Source: Desulfoscipio geothermicus
GTDB lineage: Bacteria; Bacillota; Desulfotomaculia; Desulfotomaculales; Desulfallaceae
NCBI GenBank assembly: GCA_016841645.1
Contig: JAENYS010000012.1
Location: 1-64,000 of the forward strand
DNA: 64,000 bases
Direction: 5' to 3'
Shown here in pieces: positions 1 through 8,557 of the stretch (position 1 is the stretch's first letter; each line of letters starts with the position of its first letter). Made by a program: the position numbers and the translations under genes. Under the pieces are notes generated by a model that was not told where the DNA came from, searched no databases, and saw only the letters and a program-made list of their open reading frames with translations.

Positions 1-39
1 CGAGGTCTTTAGTAATACCCTTATAATGGAAAAGTGCTT

Positions 40-114
40 TTATGCAACGCTAGTGTTTCTACCTATAATATTAGCTATATTAGGCTTGGACCAACTTCTT
101 ATTTCTTTTAGCAC
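40..114 (-). CDS. possible 24-residue mini-ORF at the left edge
   Basis: A GTG at 112-114 (minus strand) is preceded by a good GGAGGT ribosome site, and the frame stays open for 24 codons to a TAA. No family is recognised. It lies beside the recombinase relic and may be the truncated start of a lost gene rather than a functional peptide. The call rests only on the ribosome site and the open frame. Confidence 0.2.
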   Translation of the reverse strand: MLKEIRSWSKPNIANIIGRNTSVA

Positions 115-251
115 GATGCTACCTCCATGATAAAGTGTACTATTGTACATTTTAGCTAGCAATTGACATGCTTCAACATTTTACATTTATTTATTTCTTT
201 AACATATTAGGCTTTTCCTTTATCGTGGGAAGGAGATAAATAAGAAAAGGA

Positions 252-315
252 AGCCACACATCACCAGTCCCAGCTTTCGGGCCAATCTTTGGGGCAGGCC
301 TGGTAATGTGTGGCT
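252..315. repeat. 16-bp inverted repeat with 32-nt loop
   Basis: AGCCACACATCACCAG at 252-267 pairs with CTGGTAATGTGTGGCT at 300-315 with one mismatch. The arms enclose a GC-rich loop. There is no U-tract, so it is not an ordinary terminator. It sits where recognisable recombinase sequence is lost, so it may be an end structure of a mobile element. That role is inferred. Confidence 0.5.
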
Positions 316-412
316 GTATTAACCGTGCATGCCTTGCTCCGGGGTCTGCGTGCATGTCGGCCAGAGTGCCGTCAAAGCCTGCTCTGGGGTCCTGGCTCAC
401 GGGCTGTTCTGG

Positions 413-1125
413 CGGGACTCCGCCGCTTGGTTATAACGTTGACACAGACAAGAAATATGTGGTCAACGAAGCAGAAGCCCGGGCAGTCAGGATAATCTTT
501 GATATGTACGCAGCAAACCACGGCTACGGCGACATTATTGCTGCCCTTAATAAAGAAGGTTATAAGACTAAAACCGGCCGGCCTTTTGGGAAAAACAGCC
601 TGCATGAAATATTGAAAAATAAAAAATATGCGGGCATTATGTATTTAACCTTTCAACCAGCAAAGGACCGTCTGGCAGGCGCAATAATCACCAATCCAAG
701 GGACAGGAAGATGTAATCGAAATAGCGGGTGCAATCCCGCCCATCGTTTCTGAAGATATATTCTGGAAGGTGCAAAAAAAGATGGAGCAAAACAAAAGGC
801 AAAAAGCCGCCGGCAGATACAGGAGTAATGTAGTGTACCTGCTTTCCGGGGTTATTTGGTGTGGCGAATGCGGCAAGCGCATGATCGGCACCTCGTCCAG
901 CTATAAGACCAGACTGTCCCAAGAACACCGCAAACTATATTATTATGAATGCAACTATGCCAAACGGACCAAAGAATGCCGGAATGAAAAGATTAATAAG
1001 GAAAAAGCTGAGGAATATGTGCTTACCAAGTTAAAGAATGATATATTAAATGACCGGTCCATACCCGTATTGGCCCAAGAGTTATATGAATACTATCAAA
1101 ATGACAAACAGGAATCATCCGGTGA
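413..1125 (+). pseudogene. large serine recombinase, frameshifted and truncated
   Basis: The reading frame resumes at about 413 with the typical start of a Recombinase domain (P-L-G-Y) followed by the segment about repeated helices and small turns ([10 protein letters not shown], then a K-N-K-K-Y-A-G-I motif). It stops at a TAA near 716. The adjacent frame, from about 695, continues the same protein: an [15 protein letters not shown] motif, then a zinc ribbon (C-G-E-C-G near 860 and later C-N-Y ... C-R) and the start of the coiled coil. One base has therefore been lost or gained between about 690 and 715. The N-terminal catalytic resolvase domain is missing and replaced by unrelated GGGGTC-rich DNA. 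Past about 1125 the protein also dissolves into GGGGTC-rich sequence. This is a dead site-specific recombinase of the phage or transposon type. Confidence 0.8.
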
Positions 1126-1268
1126 GGGAGAATGGTCTGGGGTCAGGGGTCAAAGGAAAGGCAAGGAGTGTTCCGGGTCTTTGGGGGTCAAAAAAACTCT
1201 GGGGTCCCCTCCACACACCTTGCCTTTTATATCTGAAGCCGGGGCCCCTACCCCGGCTTACATGCCAT

Positions 1269-1413
1269 TCTTTGGGGTCTTTGTGCATGTTATTCTTTGA
1301 GGTCTCGTGCATGTTATTCTTTGAGGTCTCGTGCATGTTATTCTTTGAGGTCTCGTGCATGTTGCTCTTTGAGGTCTCGTGCATGTTGCTCTTTGAGGTC
1401 TCGTGCATGTTGC
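1269..1413. repeat. 24-bp tandem repeats, about six units
   Basis: Five tandem 24-bp units (starts 1294, 1318, 1342, 1366, 1390) share the core TTTGAGGTCTCGTGCATGTT. The first three vary at the end as AT and the later ones as GC. A diverged 25-bp unit precedes them at 1269. The period is a multiple of three and no unit carries a stop in several frames, so 8-residue periodic ORFs appear on both strands; these are by-products. The motif relates to a single copy near 332-350 on the other side of the recombinase fragment. There are no unique spacers, so it is not a CRISPR. Confidence 0.85.
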
Positions 1414-1419
1414 TCGGGA

Positions 1420-2400
1420 ACCCGGCCCGGCAAAAAACGCCCGGCCGGATTCCCGAGCAGCTATGGGGTCACTTTGCGCGGCAGATGGTGCCGCTTCCGT
1501 ATGCTTCGTGGTCAGCAGCGCGGAAGTGGCAGCGTGGCGAAAACAAAGAGCCGCCACCCTGCCACCTCCGGGCTTGGTTTCTTAAAACACCCCCAACCCT
1601 CCAAACCTCCCGCCCCCAGGGGCCGGGAGGCTTTTATCGCTCGGCGCTAGCCTGGAGGGGTCAATGCAGCAAAAAGCGCTACATTGACGCCCTCCGGGCT
1701 TTCAGCGTGGAGAATCAGTGGTCGCTGTCAAGGGTTAAAATTTTTTAAACAGCGAAAAATTTAAAGTCGCAAAAACCGCCACAGAGCCATTGAGAGCGTA
1801 CGAGCGTTATTGTGGCCTTCGGTTCACGTCTTAAACATCGCACACCCTAAATCCCCCATTCCCAGGGACTTTAAACATTGTCGTAGCGGCAGGCTAGTGG
1901 TTGATGGCTAGCGGGCTGGGCTGGTGGTCGGTGACAAAGTGAGCCCCCGTGGGTTGCCAGGAACTATGATGCTGGCGCAAAGGATGCCGGCAGCAGCCGA
2001 TGGAAAAAGGCTGAGTGATGCCCGATCCCGGGGAGGGCCAGCATAGACCAGGGAGTAGTGCAGCGGCTGTGGTGGCTGCACTGGTGGCCTTGCAAAACAT
2101 CGACTTAGTTATTATTAAATTCGACGTAATTAGAAACTGTACGGATAAAATAGGTCGCTCCGGGGACTTGGACTGCTGCCGCAGGCCCTTCGCCGCACGC
2201 CCTTATGCCAGGCTGCGGAAGCTTAAACATCATTACGCTAATTGCCTTAGTTAATATGTTTTTATTGATTGCAATTTATTGCCAATTAATAAAGTATAAG
2301 ATAAAATACAAAAAAGATTAAAAAATGAATTGAAGCAAATTACCAAAGCTTATCCCAGTCAGCAACACACTAAAATTAGGTTTGGCCTGAAAGGTGGTTT
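1420..2400. other. GC-rich stretch without convincing genes
   Basis: No reading frame here resembles a protein. Short inverted segments are visible, for example GGGTCAATG and CATTGACGCCC around 1657-1690, bracketing an AGCAAAAAGCGCT loop. Composition changes from GC-rich to AT-rich at about 2240. It is probably decayed mobile-element DNA lying between the recombinase relic and the toxin-antitoxin pair. I cannot name any element in it. Confidence 0.4.
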
Positions 2401-2403
2401 AAT

Positions 2404-2706
2404 ATGAATAACGGTAATGCAATACTTGATCAAATAGAAACCAGTATGATAAAAATTAAAGGTTTTGGTGTAAAAAAGATTGGGCTCTTTGGGTCTTTTG
2501 CCCGGGGGGAACAAACCGATACCAGTGACATAGACATTTTGGTTGAATTCTATCAAAACCACAAAACTTTCGATAACTACATGGATTTAAAATTCTTTCT
2601 TGAAGATTTACTGAACCGTAAAGTGGATTTGGTTATCGCTGAGGCGATAAAGCCGGATTTAAAACCTAACATTACAGGAAGTGTACGATATGCCCAGGGA
2701 ATATAA
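2404..2706 (+). CDS. MNT-type nucleotidyltransferase (MntA-like antitoxin)
   Basis: This 100-residue minimal nucleotidyltransferase carries the signature G-S-F-A-R-G-E followed by S-D-I-D-I-L at about residues 30-48, i.e. the GSx10DxD metal and nucleotide site. Proteins of this family paired with a HEPN partner act as antitoxins that AMPylate the toxin (MntA/HepT). The next gene overlaps it by 17 bases and is that HEPN partner. The start is ATG with AAGGTGG eight bases upstream. It lies inside the decayed island, in keeping with transfer on a mobile element. Family and pairing are confident; activity is inferred. Confidence 0.9.
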   Translation: MNNGNAILDQIETSMIKIKGFGVKKIGLFGSFARGEQTDTSDIDILVEFYQNHKTFDNYMDLKFFLEDLLNRKVDLVIAEAIKPDLKPNITGSVRYAQGI

Positions 2707-3037
2707 GGCATATCTTAGCGATATTATTGATTCAGTTAATAAAATTAAACGTTATACCTATAACATGTCGTTTCAGGATTTTTTGCATAATGAACTGGTT
2801 CAGGATGGTGTAGTAAGAAACCTGGAAATTATAGGCGAGGCAGTTAAAAAAATTCCCGATAATATAAAAAGGGAGAAGCCTGATATTGAATGGAAAAAGA
2901 TAGCGGGTCTAAGAGATATTTTAATTCATGATTATTTCGGAGTGGACTGGGTTATTGTTTGGGATATTGTAAAGAATAAAATCCCTGTCTTAAAGAAAGA
3001 TATTCTGGCCCTTTACACCATTATAAATGCAAAATAA
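2690..3037 (+). CDS. HEPN-domain toxin (HepT/DUF86-like)
   Basis: A 115-residue all-alpha protein with the conserved I-G-E-A-V-K helix and the HEPN ribonuclease motif R-D-I-L-I-H-D-Y (Rx4HxY) at about residues 83-90. In the HepT family this motif is the RNase active site and its tyrosine is the target of AMPylation by the MNT partner. The ATG at 2690 is preferred over the GTG at 2681 because AGGAAG lies eight bases before it. It overlaps the MNT gene, which suggests translational coupling. R, H and Y are all intact, so the module could be functional despite the decayed surroundings. Confidence 0.9.
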   Translation: MPREYKAYLSDIIDSVNKIKRYTYNMSFQDFLHNELVQDGVVRNLEIIGEAVKKIPDNIKREKPDIEWKKIAGLRDILIHDYFGVDWVIVWDIVKNKIPVLKKDILALYTIINAK

Positions 3038-3240
3038 ATGATATAGATATTTTTGGGGAACGCAGCTTTGGCTATGCTGGGGTTACTGGATATGAAATAA
3101 AAAAACTTGCATCGGTCAAAAAGTATTTCCGCTTGGTGCCCAAATGTGCCTAAAACTATGTTATGTAATATAATATTATGTTTTTACGTTATTAGAAAAC
3201 CCTTAATTTATAAGGCTTTCGTAGGTTGCAAGTTAGACTA

Positions 3241-3303
3241 TGTGCTACCTGCGAGGCACTCGTAATGCGCAGGTCGTCGGTTCAAATCCGGCCGTCGGCT
3301 CCA
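3241..3303 (+). tRNA. tRNA-Thr(CGU) 3' half, attachment-site remnant
   Basis: The anticodon loop CTCGTAA, variable loop, T-arm (GTCGG TTCAAAT CCGGC) and acceptor 3' strand CGTCGGCTCCA are clear. No matching 5' acceptor strand or D-arm lies upstream, and the 5' side of the anticodon stem no longer pairs. This is not a working tRNA gene. It looks like the tRNA 3' end duplicated by an integrative element. An integrase tail lies 80 bases downstream, as expected for an att junction. Confidence 0.75.
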
Positions 3304-3312
3304 GAAAAACAT

Positions 3313-3358
3313 GGTAATGGCAAGGCTTCCCGCAACTCGGACCTTGCCATTACCTTTT
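3313..3358 (+). terminator. rho-independent terminator after the tRNA fragment
   Basis: GGTAATGGCAAGG at 3313-3325 pairs perfectly with CCTTGCCATTACC at 3342-3354 and is followed by TTTTTA. It may have come along with the tRNA 3' end. Confidence 0.8.
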
Positions 3359-3381
3359 TATTTACTGATTTTAAGAAATTT

Positions 3382-3537
3382 TTAAGAAAATAAAGGTAAT
3401 TCTCCTAAGATTTTATTGGCCGCTTCTCGTAGCATCAGGGTGAGGTGCATATAAATATCTCCTGTAATACCTATACCTGAATGACCAAGTCTGGCACTTA
3501 TAGTCTTAAGATTTTCATTCATCTTAAGCTGCAGGCT
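3382..3537 (-). pseudogene. tyrosine recombinase (integrase) C-terminal fragment
   Basis: About 51 codons remain, bounded upstream by an in-frame TAA. They contain the C-terminal catalytic box of phage integrases: L-K-T-I-S-A-R-L-G-H-S-G-I, then I-T-G-D-I-Y-M-H-L, where the H and the Y of I-Y-M-H are the box II histidine and the nucleophile. The remainder of the protein is absent. Its place next to a truncated tRNA 3' end marks the old insertion site of an integrative element. The fragment is too short to be active. Confidence 0.75.
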
Positions 3538-3578
3538 TTACGCCCCCGGGAGGGGGACGCCCCTTAATATACATCCTC

Positions 3579-3914
3579 TTAATGATTTGCAAACAGCTGC
3601 TCCCACAAATGCCACCCGGCTAACATGGCATATAATACAAACAACCCAAACACATCCGCCAGTATTACCCGGTTATGTTGCCACTTAGTACGAACAAACC
3701 ATACCCAGTAGAGGGCGGCGGGAATGATAAATAACTTATATAATGGAAACAGTGGCGTGTATAGTATGGCATTCATAATGGGGTTGTGTTCCTCAGCCCC
3801 ATGGGAAATAGCACGAGTGGTAGCTACGTAGTCGATAGCATTAAATATTGCCAAACCAATAAGGATTTTACGCAGCACGGTATAATCTCCAGTAAATGTT
3901 GTTACTAAGGTCAT
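3579..3914 (-). CDS. small membrane protein, DUF5658-like
   Basis: A protein of 111 residues with about three membrane segments and the pattern N-A-I-D-Y-V-A-T followed by G-A-E-E-H-N-P-I-M-N. The same N..D..T ... G..E.NP arrangement is seen in DUF5658 membrane proteins, whose function is unknown. It stands alone. The AT-rich region after it on the left contains the integrase relic. No strong ribosome site is visible at the first ATG, so the start is uncertain. Confidence 0.65.
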   Translation of the reverse strand: MTLVTTFTGDYTVLRKILIGLAIFNAIDYVATTRAISHGAEEHNPIMNAILYTPLFPLYKLFIIPAALYWVWFVRTKWQHNRVILADVFGLFVLYAMLAGWHLWEQLFANH

Positions 3915-4135
3915 TGAATGAACAAAGGTCTTTTTATAAAGATTGACAATATTTTATAGATTAATACAAGATTGCGTTATCTCACAAAACTGTTCATTAT
4001 CTTCCGTTGCCGGAATGACTAATATTATAAACATGATAGCAAAGTAATTAATTAAGGTGAAAATATTTAATACTAAAAACAATTAGAGATATCAATGCAT
4101 ATTGAATGATTTCATTATAGCTTACAAGAAGTTTT

Positions 4136-4231
4136 ATGGGAATCCTGGCTTGGTTATTGATAGTGTTTACCGGACTCGGTGGATTGATTTTGTCCAAGTT
4201 TACACAACCTCATAACCCCTGCAAGCTATAA
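4136..4231 (+). CDS. 31-residue single-pass membrane peptide
   Basis: An ATG with AAGAAG seven bases upstream opens 31 codons: a hydrophobic helix (residues 3-20) then a short polar tail with N-P-C-K-L. A strong terminator follows 42 bases after the stop, which supports a discrete transcript. No family is recognised. The rest of 3915-4541 shows no other gene. Confidence 0.4.
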   Translation: MGILAWLLIVFTGLGGLILSKFTQPHNPCKL

Positions 4232-4273
4232 AACGAAACAAATTATCCCAGGATAACCAACCAAGTTCGTTAA

Positions 4274-4305
4274 GAGTAGGCCGATTAAGGCCTACTCTTT
4301 CTTTG
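4274..4305 (+). terminator. terminator downstream of the small membrane peptide
   Basis: GAGTAGGCC at 4274-4282 pairs with GGCCTACTC at 4289-4297, followed by TTTCTTTG. Confidence 0.8.
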
Positions 4306-4544
4306 TGTCATAGCAGTATTTTTGCATTATTCTTGAAGGTAATTAATGAATCTGTTGTTTAAATAAGAAAAAGTCTATTTGACAGTCAGCATTGATTTGT
4401 GTAAATTTTGTGGGAAATAAAAAAATTAGCAAGATTAGAATTTTATGCGGAATAGCGTGGATTTTGCTGTTAATCATTGACTGTATTAGTAGTACTTTAT
4501 TACAATAAAAGTATAACTGATTAATAAGAAGGAAGGCAGATTTG

Positions 4545-6125
4545 ATGAGTAAAAAAGGTTACCTTAATCAATTAGGCATCATAAATATCAAAAATGAGTA
4601 CCGGAACCTTTCACCGGCCAAACTGGTGGAAATGGCTTTAGCCGGCGGCGAAGGGATTCTCGCCGCCAACGGTGCACTGAGAGTGGAAACAGGGAAATAC
4701 ACCGGTCGTTCTCCTGAAGATAGATTCATTGTGGACAGCAAATCAACTCATGACAACATTGAATGGGGCAGTATCAATCAACCAATCAGCGAGACGGCAT
4801 TTAATCAGCTCTATCTACGGCTGACTGCTTATCTGCAAGGAAAAGACCTTTTTGTTTTCGACGGCTACTGTGGAGCCGACCCACAATACAGGATGCCGAT
4901 AACAGTAGTCAACGAATATGCCTGGCAGAATTTATTCGCACACCAGCTCTTTGTCCGTCCCCAGGCTGATGAATTAGCAAATCATGAACCTAAATTTACC
5001 TTGATTTGTGCTCCGGGATTTAAAGCCGTTCCAGAATTGGATGGAACCTATTCTGAAGCATTTATCATTCTAAACTTCGATAAAAGAGTGATCATCATTG
5101 GTGGTTCCTCTTACGCCGGGGAAATAAAAAAATCAATCTTTACAGCAATGAATTATCTTTTACCGGAGCAGGGCATCTGTCCGATGCACTGCTCCGCCAA
5201 TATCAGTTCCAGCGGCGAAAGCGCTATTTTCTTCGGCCTTTCCGGCACCGGTAAGACCACTCTTTCTGCCGATCCCGAACGTTTTCTCATAGGAGACGAT
5301 GAACACGGCTGGACGGATCAGGGCATTTTTAACTTTGAAGGCGGATGCTATGCAAAATGCATCAATTTATCCCAGGAATACGAGCCACAAATTTGGAATG
5401 CCATTCGTTTCGGCAGTGTTGTAGAAAATGTGATTATAGATCCGGAATCCAGAGAAGCCGATTATAACAGTGAGGCCATTACGGAAAACACCCGAGCTGC
5501 TTATCCGGTTGACTATATCCCCAATGCGGTGATTCCCGGTGTAGGCGGTCACCCGAAAACCATTATTTTTCTTACTGCGGATGCCTTCGGTGTCATGCCT
5601 CCCATTGCCCGCCTGACGCCTGAGCAAGCTATGTATCATTTCCTATCCGGTTATACCAGTAAACTGGCCGGAACGGAACGAGGTATTACCGAGCCCAAGG
5701 CTACTTTTTCCACGGGCTTTGGCGGACCATTTTTGCCCCGCCGCCCCCTTGTTTATGCTGAACTGCTCCGGGAAAAGATTAAAAAATTTAATACCCAGGT
5801 TTATTTGGTCAACACCGGCTGGACCGGCGGTCCGTACGGAGTCGGTCAAAGAATGAACCTCAAATATACCCGCGCTATGGTCAGCGTTGCCCTGCACGGC
5901 GGTTTTGCCGAAGTTGAATTCAAGAAAGATCCCATATTTAATATAGAGATTCCTCAAAGCTGTCCCGATGTACCGGCTGAATTGCTGAATCCGAAAAACA
6001 CTTGGTCTGATCCCGGTGAATATGACATTCAAGCCCGAAAACTGGCCCTGCTTTTCAAAGAAAACTTCAATAAGTTCAAAGGAATGTCTGAGACTGTTAT
6101 AGCAGCCGGTCCTACCGTCGACTAA
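4545..6125 (+). CDS. pckA: phosphoenolpyruvate carboxykinase (ATP)
   Basis: 526 residues, the usual length for ATP-dependent PEPCK, which interconverts oxaloacetate plus ATP with PEP, CO2 and ADP in the cytosol. The P-loop [11 protein letters not shown] (about 231-241), the metal site I-G-D-D-E-H-G-W (about 249-256), the R-Y-T-G-R-S-P-E-D-type substrate motif near residue 55, and the F-G-G-P-F-L-P-R and N-T-G-W-T-G-G motifs are present. The ATG at 4545 is favoured over the TTG just before it because AAGGAAGG lies eight bases upstream. It is a single-gene unit closed by an unusually long hairpin. In an anaerobe with malic enzyme it probably links C3 and C4 pools. Confidence 0.97.
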   Translation: MSKKGYLNQLGIINIKNEYRNLSPAKLVEMALAGGEGILAANGALRVETGKYTGRSPEDRFIVDSKSTHDNIEWGSINQPISETAFNQLYLRLTAYLQGKDLFVFDGYCGADPQYRMPITVVNEYAWQNLFAHQLFVRPQADELANHEPKFTLICAPGFKAVPELDGTYSEAFIILNFDKRVIIIGGSSYAGEIKKSIFTAMNYLLPEQGICPMHCSANISSSGESAIFFGLSGTGKTTLSADPERFLIGDDEHGWTDQGIFNFEGGCYAKCINLSQEYEPQIWNAIRFGSVVENVIIDPESREADYNSEAITENTRAAYPVDYIPNAVIPGVGGHPKTIIFLTADAFGVMPPIARLTPEQAMYHFLSGYTSKLAGTERGITEPKATFSTGFGGPFLPRRPLVYAELLREKIKKFNTQVYLVNTGWTGGPYGVGQRMNLKYTRAMVSVALHGGFAEVEFKKDPIFNIEIPQSCPDVPAELLNPKNTWSDPGEYDIQARKLALLFKENFNKFKGMSETVIAAGPTVD

Positions 6126-6130
6126 TTTAG

Positions 6131-6196
6131 CCTTTGGGTAAGTATAAGAAATCCCCGCTTGTAATTAAGCGGGGATTTCTTATACTTACCCAAAGG
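6131..6196. terminator. 30-bp perfect hairpin between convergent genes
   Basis: The arms 6131-6160 and 6167-6196 are perfectly complementary over 30 bp around a 6-nt loop (GTAATT). The hairpin lies between pckA and a converging gene, so it can terminate from both sides. It is far longer than the usual 7-15 bp stem. Confidence 0.85.
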
Positions 6197-6214
6197 TTCA
6201 ATCCAGTGAGTTTA

Positions 6215-6907
6215 TTAGTCAAGCTTACCATTTGCATTCAAATCATTAAGGAGTTGTTCACGTGTTTCTATCGCCTGTATTAGGAAGCTATCGATAGCGC
6301 TGATATCTAATTGTTGGGCTATACTGCCGAAGGCAGTATTAATATCAAATTGAATCTTCAAAGTATCAAAATCTCGATTAAGTATTGATATTACATTTAC
6401 TTCGTTACTATTTCCAGCTAATTCCCAAATAACTCTGGCTACTGCTCTCAAAGTCCACTCTACAGGTTCATTTTCCGAATAATAAGCAGTTGGAGTTACA
6501 AATTTTGTGTAAATATGCGGATTAAAATCGCATTTTACGCTAGTTGTATTTAAAGAAAGCCCAGTAAGTGAAATGTGAAACATTTCTAATATTTTTTGAA
6601 GGATACTTAAAGCTTTTTCTTTGAAAGAAGCACCAATATCTACCACATTAGCGCCTTCTTCATAATTCAACTTTTGCTCAATATCGATACGTTTTTTATA
6701 TATCATTATTTTCCAGTCATTTTTGACGGTATCTAACCGGGGTCTTATTATGGGTTGCTGAACAACAGAGTTATTTTCTATAAAAGTGCTCGGGATCAAT
6801 TCGTATTCTTCAAATGCTTCAGTTAATTTCACCATCATCTGCGATGAAACCGAAATATCGTCAAAGTCTCCGAAAACACTGAGTTGGCAATTCATATTTA
6901 TATCCAT
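6215..6907 (-). CDS. conserved-looking hypothetical protein, about 230 residues
   Basis: I do not recognise this protein. It is soluble-looking, mixed alpha/beta, with no signal peptide, membrane segment or clear catalytic motif. A GGAGGG site nine bases before the ATG at 6907 (six before an adjacent GTG) supports the start. It is divergent from the membrane gene at 7078 and convergent with pckA, so it is a single-gene unit. Its AT-rich codon use differs from the GC-richer pckA next door, which could hint at separate acquisition. A TIGR04255-like fold is possible but is only a guess. Confidence 0.75.
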   Translation of the reverse strand: MDINMNCQLSVFGDFDDISVSSQMMVKLTEAFEEYELIPSTFIENNSVVQQPIIRPRLDTVKNDWKIMIYKKRIDIEQKLNYEEGANVVDIGASFKEKALSILQKILEMFHISLTGLSLNTTSVKCDFNPHIYTKFVTPTAYYSENEPVEWTLRAVARVIWELAGNSNEVNVISILNRDFDTLKIQFDINTAFGSIAQQLDISAIDSFLIQAIETREQLLNDLNANGKLD

Positions 6908-7077
6908 CACTGTTTTCCCTCCATATCCCTATATCTGTTATTATATACCTAATTATATTAAAAACTTAATACATAAGCAATTATCGAACCTTGCATGATG
7001 GTCGCCCATGTCAAAAGAATTAGTTTGAATATTTATGGGCAGAATACATTAAAATCCTTGCATGGAGGTTGGTACTT

Positions 7078-7533
7078 TTGGTTATTAAAGATACGATTAC
7101 AAGAGGTTTTATTGCCGGCGTAATTGCCGGCGTACTAATGAACATAATAAGCTACGTATCTTATTATTTTGGCATTGCCAAATTGCGGTTTTTAGATTGG
7201 CCAAGCATTATTATCACAGGAAACGTTCCGGCTAATGCCTTATCAGCTTTGTTTTTTATGATCGTCCAATTGATTTTTGTGGGTTTTTTAGGGTGTATAT
7301 TTGCCTTACTTATTTCCAGACTCACGACGAGTATGAATCATATTTTTAAAGGGTTTCTTTTTGGCGTAATATCCTGGTTTGCCATATATGGAATAACATA
7401 TATAGCAGATGTGCCTAAGCTTACTCCCCTAGACATGGGTACAGCAGTAACAGACTGTATAGGTGCCATTGTTTTTGGGGTAGTGTTATCTGAAACACAA
7501 AATAGATTACATACTAGAGATGAATTATCTTAA
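7078..7533 (+). CDS. four-helix integral membrane protein (paralogue at 28990)
   Basis: 151 residues with about four hydrophobic helices (near 10-30, 60-85, 95-115 and 125-145). The TTG at 7078 is chosen because GGAGGT at 7064-7069 is correctly spaced for it and too close to the upstream TTG. The layout matches the protein at 28990-29439: a short lead, glycine-rich first helix, central loop, F-G-V or Y-G-A turn before W-F, and a late helix ending in a charged tail. They are likely paralogues. Function is unknown; neither carries recognisable transport or catalytic motifs. Confidence 0.7.
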   Translation: MVIKDTITRGFIAGVIAGVLMNIISYVSYYFGIAKLRFLDWPSIIITGNVPANALSALFFMIVQLIFVGFLGCIFALLISRLTTSMNHIFKGFLFGVISWFAIYGITYIADVPKLTPLDMGTAVTDCIGAIVFGVVLSETQNRLHTRDELS

Positions 7534-7612
7534 ATCACTTGCGCCCCGCCGGCAGGGCGGCAAGCAATACCGGCACATATCGAACAAAGCCACACATAAC
7601 ATTAATTACTTA

Positions 7613-8083
7613 CTACAAACGAAGGGTTGCAATTAATCGTTTGGGCCGCAAGAGCAGGTCCAGGCCATCAGTGATTTCTTTTACCGCCACATCGGCATTT
7701 TGCAGCGCCTGCACGGAGGTTCCTTCCGGTCCCAATATGACAATACCCAGGGCTGCTTTCGCCAGCATCAGCCTATCGTTGGCCCCGTTGCCCACCGCCA
7801 CGGTAAACTCCGCTCCCAGGGTTTCCACATAGGCTTCTTTTGCTTCACCCCCAACCGGTTGGGACAGGATATGTACTATACCATTGATGTTTTTGCACTC
7901 ACTCCGGCACTTACCAAAGGTGTCGGCAGTTAGTATGTGTACTTCCATACTCTCGCTAAGCCGGTTTAAATTTTCCTCGACGCCGGGCTGCAGTAAACCA
8001 TCTTTGGCCATCGTGCCATTGTAATCCAGCACAATGTATTTAAGCTGCACTGTACCGCAGCCGGGTATATCCACTGAAATCAA
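7613..8083 (-). CDS. HAD-superfamily phosphatase (soluble P-type-ATPase-like)
   Basis: A 156-residue HAD hydrolase. Motif I is D20-Y-N-G-T, motif II lies near L-T-A-D-T, and motifs III/IV are in G-N-G-A-N-D-R-L-M-L at about 98-107. This resembles the phosphorylation and hinge domain of P-type ATPases without membrane segments (the 'soluble P-type ATPase' group). The second aspartate of motif I is replaced by N22, as in P-type-like members, so it may be a slow phosphatase; the substrate is unknown. Start is TTG with GAGGTG five bases upstream. It is a single-gene unit. Confidence 0.85.
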   Translation of the reverse strand: MISVDIPGCGTVQLKYIVLDYNGTMAKDGLLQPGVEENLNRLSESMEVHILTADTFGKCRSECKNINGIVHILSQPVGGEAKEAYVETLGAEFTVAVGNGANDRLMLAKAALGIVILGPEGTSVQALQNADVAVKEITDGLDLLLRPKRLIATLRL

Positions 8084-8174
8084 GCTTACACCTCATTTCA
8101 TGAACTATCCTTTAAAATATAATGCTAAACGTGTCATTTAACAAGTTTAATATGTGGAATAGACAATTAAATTT

Positions 8175-8497
8175 CAGTGACGTATGGAAAACTCGGGCCT
8201 TGAGTTTACCTTGGACCTGCCCGAGAAAACTATGCCGGTCAAAGCAGACAGAGATATGATCGAACAGGTATTATTTAATCTAATTGACAACGCTGTTAAA
8301 TACACAGGCGCATGGCCGGATTAAAATTGAGGTTGACGAAACAGAAAAGGACATTACTGTATGAGTGCGCGATACCGGTATCGGTATACCGCGGGAAAAC
8401 CTGGACAGAATTTTTGAAAGGTTCTACAGGGTGGACAAAACCAGAAGTCGCGCTATGGGCGGAACAGGTTTGGGGCTTAGTATCGTTAAGCATATCA
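8175..8497 (+). pseudogene. phoR 3' fragment (duplicated histidine kinase ATPase domain)
   Basis: This stretch is nearly identical to 13822-14147 inside intact phoR; by eye there are about 20 substitutions and one 2-base deletion over about 315 bp. It covers the HATPase domain from the N box to the G boxes. The 2-base deletion near 8306 shifts the frame and a TGG has become TGA near 8362, so it cannot be translated. It has the same orientation as phoR and ends abruptly inside the final ATP-binding helix. It lies beside pit, as if left over from a second phosphate-sensing locus. Confidence 0.93.
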
Positions 8498-8557
8498 ATA
8501 TTCTTATTATCCTTTTTTGCATGCTCTCATTCCTTAGCTTCTCACATCACACTGCCT

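Noticed and set aside
1269-1413. Possible CRISPR array
   Set aside because: Units are directly contiguous with no unique spacers and no cas genes nearby.
1115-1650. ORFs on both strands with 8-residue repeats across the 24-bp tandem repeats
   Set aside because: The period is a multiple of three, so open frames arise automatically on both strands; no ribosome sites and no protein-like composition.
3241-3303. Functional tRNA-Thr gene
   Set aside because: Only the 3' half is present; no 5' acceptor strand or D-arm can be found upstream.
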